Assembly: GCA_027924645.1 (NCBI GenBank) | Contig: BSBN01000445.1 | Location: 6,617,001 to 6,681,000, forward strand | Direction: 5' to 3' | DNA: 64,000 nucleotides | DNA from: Cunninghamia lanceolata | Lineage: Eukaryota > Streptophyta > Pinopsida > Cupressales > Cupressaceae | In this document: one piece after another, positions 59,066 to 64,000 of the stretch | Layout: each line of letters begins with the position of its first letter | How positions within the stretch are numbered: position 1 is the first letter of the stretch | Notes under the pieces: generated by a model | Told to the model about the DNA's origin: nothing | Seen by the model: the letters and a program-made list of their open reading frames with translations, nothing else | The model's database searches: none | Translations under genes and position numbers: made by a program

Positions 59066-59670
59066 TTGGTGAAGTTACCCAAGGCAACCAAATTTAACAA
59101 TAATACAATCAAATTTAAAGTAAATTCAAAGTAGAAAAACATGCACATTTAACAAACAAAATATATAGAATAATAATTTTGATATATAAAATTGTAGAGT
59201 ATAATTGTGTACATACATGTATACACATTTGTGTACAAAATGTGTAATTATGTAATTGTGTATGTACATATATGCCAACTCAAAATAATGTTTACAAAAT
59301 GTGTCTATGCCATCTCAAGAAAATTTAAAACTTGTGGGGAATGTAGCAGGGCTTCACACCACCTGATATCAAAATAAAACAAGCAATATCAATATATCAC
59401 CAAAACATGTATTTTAATTTATATAAAACTATCTATATACACAACTTGTACCTATATTTACAAGTGCCTCACACATGTACATATCGGTTTAATCTGCATC
59501 CTCTCCTTTTTGTTTCAAACTGTGTGATGAATTTGTGCTGATGGCCTAAGGATATAAAAGGACAATTTAAATCAATTTCAACTAATAATGCACAAGAAAT
59601 ATCAAAACATGTATTTAATGTATTTAAAAGAATAATATAAAACTATTTAACTATATTTATCTATATTTAC
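59066..59670. other. No feature recognised
   Basis: AT-rich sequence with 'gtgtacaaaatgtg' and 'tgtacatacatgtatac' words. It may be the 3' flank or an intron of the minus-strand gene to the right. Confidence 0.4.
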
Positions 59671-61437
59671 TTATTCCATTGTACCATTTGCATCCTCTCT
59701 TTTTTCCAACGCATCGATGATTGTCTCATGCTCTTCCATAGAAATTGTCCATAGCTCTTTATTTGCAAGTTTTCCATGATACCTCTCCAGTTTTATATTT
59801 GTTACCAACACAAAATGTGAGTAGTGTATAATCTTCTTATGTGTTTCATAATCTTTGAATGCAGGCAAACCATTCTTCCTTATTAGGTATTTTTGTAGCC
59901 AAGTGCCAACAACCACCACCGAACCTATTAGATAATGATAGCCATCATCAAAGAAGTTCTCAAAATTTGCTTAAGGGGATCAAAAAAGTTCTCAAAATTT
60001 TCTTAAGGGGATCAAAGACTTGTTATCAAAATTTGCTTAAGGGGATGTCTCAAGGGGATCACCAAATTTGTTGGATAAGGAAAGCCATCATCATTTTCTT
60101 GAGGTGCTATTAACTTATGTTTAGTCTCCACACAATGAGCCAACCAATATTCTAATTCCTCTTCATTCTCCTTGGGTGCAACAACATCATACACATGTCC
60201 TGCAAACAAAATTTGATTCAATAACTTGCACATGTCCATAAAATTTCACCAATCTACATAAATACATTCATATGTACACATAAATAAATAAAAGTACTAC
60301 AAAATAGTAATGAAGTGAAATAAAATGAAATAATTTGAATTAAATTACCTTCTTGTACAAGGTCTAAAACATGGTCATCATCATTTGATGCAAACAGTTG
60401 ATCATTATCTTCAATTGTTGTTTCATAATGATCGTGTGCTTATACAGGTGTCAACGGTACTTGCTTCCACTCTTCAACCCATTATGTATTCTCACATGCT
60501 TCCCAATCTCCTGAAATACAAAACTAACAAAAGCATGCAAACTCCCTTGTCCAGATAGTCCATGTACTTGCATTCAAACTCCTAAATGAATGCCATTTAG
60601 TAGATCCACTTATTGTCTCGCAATCAAGTCTAGGTAGAATGTTCTCTTCTTCAACCAACCAAAAGAATCGGTGAACTGTAGAGTACTCGCTTGAACCAGG
60701 TGTAGATAATCTTGTATTGCACCAATCCACAATCCCACGTGCATCTTTAAATTTTACTGCATCCTCAAATTTCAATTGCTATCTAGCAAGAATTCTTTTA
60801 ACACATGCACCAACTGCATCATGTTCTCCTTTACCATGTCCAAGTTCAAAAAATTCCACATATGTTGGATATTATGTTCCTTGTGAACCCTACTTAACCA
60901 ACAGAATGTTCGAGCATTCTTGAACTACCCCATACAATTATCTGACCATATGAGATGTTCTGTCATTTGGATTCCTCTTTCTCTTAAATTTGTATAAAAT
61001 ATATTGAAACAATATTGAACAAATTCTGACGAGTGTAACTGGTTGTCACTCAAATAGAAATGATACTCCCTCAAAACTTTTCTATCATCCTCTATGCTAT
61101 CATCTGCATGTCTATAAATAATATGAACAAACATAGCCATTTGCACTGAATTGTAATATTGTGATTGGATTTCCTCTTGCAGAGCTAGAGTATAGTTTTC
61201 CACAAAATCAACCACTAATAGTATAGTACCAACTAGAAATGTATTTCTACATGCATGAAGCTGTCCATCAAGCCATCGAACTTGTTGAGAGTGCTTGACA
61301 CATTTTGGTACAATCTTACTCTTAAATTCTGATATGAATGCATGTACACTAACCTTTTCTATAATTAAATCACAACGCTTTCCAATTTTTTCATCTTTTA
61401 AAGAATATTCAACATTCTTATATCTTTTAACATCCAC
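59671..61437 (-). pseudogene. Possible DDE-type transposase gene, decayed
   Basis: On the minus strand from 61,437 the frame is open for 170 codons. It shows VRWLDGQLHACR, VVDFVENYTL, EYHFYLSDN and HLIWSDNCMG. After a stop it continues with FKNARTF-WLSR, a histidine-glycine-lysine-rich patch (near 60,850, HGKGEHD-like with a frame change) and FEDAVKFKDARGIVDWCNTRL. The C-terminal part is VYDVVAPKENEEELEYWLAHCVETK (about 60,190) and VVVVGTWLQKYL...GTME (59,919-59,671). The spacing of D (VVDF), D (WSDN) and the later acidic patch would fit an RNase H-fold transposase, but I cannot name the family. Gaps suggest introns or frameshifts. Confidence 0.45.
59957..60066 (-). repeat. Short tandem array interrupting the transposase-like gene
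   Basis: Three units of about 33-36 bp (gttctcaaaatttgcttaa + ggggatcaaa) lie in a row. The array is flanked by an imperfect 30-bp duplication containing gatagccatcatca (left, about 59,938) and gaaagccatcatca (right, about 60,079). Both flanks translate to parts of the same DDG...Y motif of the gene, so the array is an insertion with a target-like duplication. Confidence 0.6.
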
Positions 61438-61647
61438 TAATTGTTTTTGATTAGTTCATCTAGAAAAAAAGATTCAAAACCCTTTACAAAGTAGCCCCTA
61501 GGGAAAAATAAGGCCTTAAACGAGCCAGAGATAGCACATTAATAGCACACAGACAAAGCTACAGCAATGCAGTGAGGCTGCGAGGAACAACCAAAAACTA
61601 AACAACAACATAACCAAATCTTTGAACATCCTTGACCTGAGTGTGGG

Positions 61648-63313
61648 TGGTGCAAGTGCACCTTACCCATAGTGGCCTCCTTAAGGCATTTAGTTGTTTT
61701 ATGTTTATTTTTCTATTTTCAATAAGGTCCTAAATGACCCTTCAATGTAATAAGGTCAGTTTGACCAATGCTTACTATTTTTAGGTTGTTAGTTAAGAGG
61801 TTGTTAGTCGGTTAGATCTCCCAGCTGATTGGAAGTGTCTCCCAGCCGTTGGGAACCAAGTCTGTACTACCAAGGGTAAGTAGATAAATACCCCCAAGAT
61901 GATCAAATGAATAGAGTAGAGTACAGTGTGGTGGTCAGTTGTAGTTCAATTCAGTTGTGAAGTTGTAGACAAAGCATCTATAAACATTTCTGAAAACATC
62001 AATATAAGATCCTGTTGTGTTATTTTCTAGGTATTGAATTTATCATTTTGCTAAGGTCGGATGGATACATTTATCCATTCCACCGGTTGATTCTCTAAAT
62101 TGGTGGAATGGTTGTGTACATAATAGTTAGGGTTTATGTTTGTTTTCTATTTTTCATGTTCATGCACTGCAGGATCAGATACAGTGTTTTGTTAAAGGAT
62201 TCTAGTATGGTTGTATGCTAGATTGTCGAAGTGTAGAGAGCTGCATGTTTGAAGGTGGAACAGTTCGAAGCAATCGCTGTGCAAAAAGTGGATCAAAACA
62301 GCAAAAACTTGCGTGGGTTGGAAAGACATACAAATTGTGTGTATATCGCTTTTGCATGAAGGATATACAATCTGGGAATATATCGCTATCACATGTTCTG
62401 AGTATATCACTTTTGGTCCATCATTGTTGTATGGGAGAAACATACAAGTCTATCGCAGATACAAAGGAGAGGGAAAGCTTTGATGCATACAAGGAAGTCA
62501 AGGTTCGGTGAAATGCATATTTGAAAATGCATGTTATGAATATACAAGGTTAAGTATATCGAATATACAATTCCTGTATATACTGCAAATGTATGTTGGA
62601 TGAATGTTGTGAGTATCCCACAGATGCACATCAGGGTTTGTATGTTGCAAAAATATCTTAGGTTATACAATTGATGAGTATATGCCTTTTGTATGTCAAA
62701 GATAGTTTGTGTGTATACTGCAGTTGCATGAGTGAGACAGTCTCTGTGTATCCATCAGTTGTATTTCACGGTTGTATGTTATGAAGATACAATAAAAACA
62801 TACATCACCAAATAATGCAAAAAGGTGACTGGTCGAGGTTGTAGCCAAAATGTATGCTGAAAGGGTTTTTGTCTGCAGATAGAAGAGTTGACCGATAGTC
62901 ATAGGTAAGGGCACCGGAAGAACAAGTTAAGATTTGTATGTATGTTGCGAATGTGCAACGCGCTCATACATTGGTTTTGATGCATGTGTTGGCCATCAGA
63001 GTATAACCGAAGGTTGTATGTCATTGTTGCATGTATGTTAAGACATACATTGGACTGATGCATCGGTGAGAGAGTGGGGATTGGTAGAGGGAATGAAGAC
63101 TTCACCAACGAGACGAGTCTCGGCGATAAGAAGTTTGGAGTCAGCGTGAGGTGAAGCATCGGGGAGATACCAAGCATAGCGGCTAATAATATTAGGTGTT
63201 GCCGATAGGTAAAGAGAAGGGTTTATAAAATGAAGTTTGTATGCATATTAAATAATGCATAGACATACATTGGTGAGTGTATGTTAAGGTTTTTGGTGGA
63301 TGCCACTGCATCA
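61648..63313 (+). mobile_element. 5' LTR of chromovirus G
   Basis: It is 1,666 bp, about 330 bp longer than the B LTRs. It shares CTCCCAGC repeats (61,820-61,855), 'gtctgtacta', a GATAAATA TATA-like box (about 61,883) and the CCATTCCACC/GGTGGAATGG hairpin. The extra length lies mainly at 62,320-63,290, where TATACAA, TATATCGC and TGTATGTT words recur densely. Confidence 0.8.
62075..62111 (+). other. Conserved hairpin in the G LTR
   Basis: CCATTCCACC (62,075-62,084) pairs perfectly with GGTGGAATGG (62,102-62,111). It corresponds to the hairpin at 9,772-9,810 in B, on the element's opposite genomic strand. Confidence 0.65.
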
Positions 63314-63316
63314 TAG

Positions 63317-63328
63317 TGGTATCAGAGC
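63317..63328 (+). other. Primer binding site of G (initiator-Met tRNA)
   Basis: TGGTATCAGAGC begins three bases after the LTR end CATCA. It matches the site of B and the usual plant chromovirus primer. Confidence 0.9.
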
Positions 63329-63406
63329 TCAGCAAAAGGTTTGGGCTGTTGTGTGTTGATTATGTCACTAAGAAGACAGAAGTAGAAGGATTGAGAGGTT
63401 GACAAG

Positions 63407-64000
63407 ATGCCTCTGAAAGGTAATGGTACCGCCAAAGAATTGCAAGAGATGAAGGAAAAACATGCTAAGGAGATGAGGAAGATGAAAGAGTTTGCTGAAG
63501 CACTTCAAGCCAGGCTTGCAGCCTTGAAGACAAACAAAAGAAGAGAAGTGGAAGAAAGTGAATCAGAAAAGGAAGAAGATGATGCTGAAGAATTTGAAGA
63601 GGTAGATGAAGATCTAAATGCTGAAGATCAAAGATTTGCAAAACTGTTAAGGGCAGTCAAGAATGACAAACCTAAGGTAAAGATTGATGTTCCAAAGTAC
63701 ACTAGAAGTTTGAATGAGGAAGAGTTGCTTGATTGGATTGCTGCACTGGATAATCACTTTGAATGTGAAGAAGTTCCTGAGGAGCAGAAGGTAAAGATTG
63801 CAAAGACCAAATTGACAGGTCATGCTTTGGTATGGTGGGATTATGTACAATTAGAGAGAAGAAAGCAAGGTAAGTCAAAGATTTCTTCATGGGACAAAAT
63901 GGTAGCAAGGATCAGAGGTAAATTTTTACCCAAGGATTATGAGGTTCAAATGTTTAAGAAGCTTCAAATTTTAAGACAAAAAGAAATGGATGTGAAGGCA
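63407..64000 (+). CDS. gag: Gag of chromovirus G (partial, runs off the window)
   Basis: ATG at 63,407 is the first in this frame after the primer site (78 bases on) and is followed by 198 codons without a stop to the window edge. The N-terminal 75 residues are K/E-rich and likely coiled coil (ELQEMKEKHAKEM..., then an acidic run). A capsid domain follows with IDVPKYTRSLNEEELLDWI, GHALVWWDYVQ and RGKFLPKDYEVQMF, the pattern of plant Ty3 Gag and close to the Gag of B. It should assemble cytoplasmic virus-like particles and package element RNA. The zinc knuckle and pol would lie beyond the edge. Confidence 0.88.
   Translation, partial: MPLKGNGTAKELQEMKEKHAKEMRKMKEFAEALQARLAALKTNKRREVEESESEKEEDDAEEFEEVDEDLNAEDQRFAKLLRAVKNDKPKVKIDVPKYTRSLNEEELLDWIAALDNHFECEEVPEEQKVKIAKTKLTGHALVWWDYVQLERRKQGKSKISSWDKMVARIRGKFLPKDYEVQMFKKLQILRQKEMDVKA

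Larger units (their letters stand above)
61648..64000 (+). mobile_element. Chromovirus G (B family), 5' part
   Basis: A 5' LTR (61,648-63,313), an initiator-Met tRNA primer site and an intact gag in order identify the start of a Ty3/gypsy element running off the right edge. The LTR starts TGGTGCAAGTGCACC and ends GCCACTGCATCA, matching the style of B. The visible coding part has no stop in 198 codons, so this is the youngest or best-kept element of the window. Confidence 0.85.

Overview
The window looks like intergenic DNA from a large, repeat-rich plant nuclear genome. Every recognisable coding stretch but two belongs to a plant-type LTR retrotransposon, mostly full of stop codons. Many stops look like C-to-T decay of CAG, CAA or TGG codons, as expected of old methylated DNA. 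A gymnosperm such as a conifer is my best guess, but nothing here proves the species. I see no host housekeeping gene, no tRNA or rRNA gene, and no CRISPR.

Most of positions 1-49,288 can be read as one nest of insertions. Outermost is probably element F (+ strand, Ty3-like; ORF with a G-patch motif at 40.7-45.3 kb, 3' LTR at 48,185-49,288). Chromovirus A (+ strand; 7,705-8,914 and 37,981-about 40,730) seems to lie inside F. A is split by two insertions. The first is copia element D (2,135-7,704), which is itself cut at its left by element E, a relative of F (1-2,134). The second is chromovirus B (minus strand, 8,915-37,975, 5-bp target duplication AGGAG). B is split inside its reverse transcriptase by element C (minus strand, 12,148-34,063, duplication TCCAT). 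F also carries a 2.65-kb solo copia LTR, H (41,175-43,827, duplication ACCTA). Rejoining the flanks across B, C and H restores a reading frame each time.

Element C is the most unusual object. Its LTRs are about 6.78 kb each, and each contains one long reading frame of about 1,436 codons on the element's coding strand. The two LTR copies have 9 and 7 stop codons, none at a shared position, and no frameshift, so the ORF was open when C inserted. Between the LTRs lies a single-frame Gag-Pro-RNaseH-RT-RNaseH-integrase polyprotein. Its extra RNase H-like domain sits before RT and keeps all four acidic residues, while the usual RNase H after RT has lost its first one. The C 3' untranslated region carries two tandem hairpins whose stems differ but still pair.

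From 49.3 to 61.6 kb there are no young LTR elements. This part holds a roughly 220-bp tandem repeat, a decayed gypsy remnant between two diverged direct repeats, an unrecognised eight-exon pseudogene with duplicated exon-intron units (+, 53.8-56.2 kb), AAGGGGATC-type repeats, and a decayed gene on the minus strand that may be a DNA transposase (59.7-61.4 kb). At the right edge starts element G (+, 61,648 to the end), a relative of B with an LTR, a methionine-tRNA primer site and an uninterrupted gag that runs off the window. G is the only element here whose visible coding part is undamaged.
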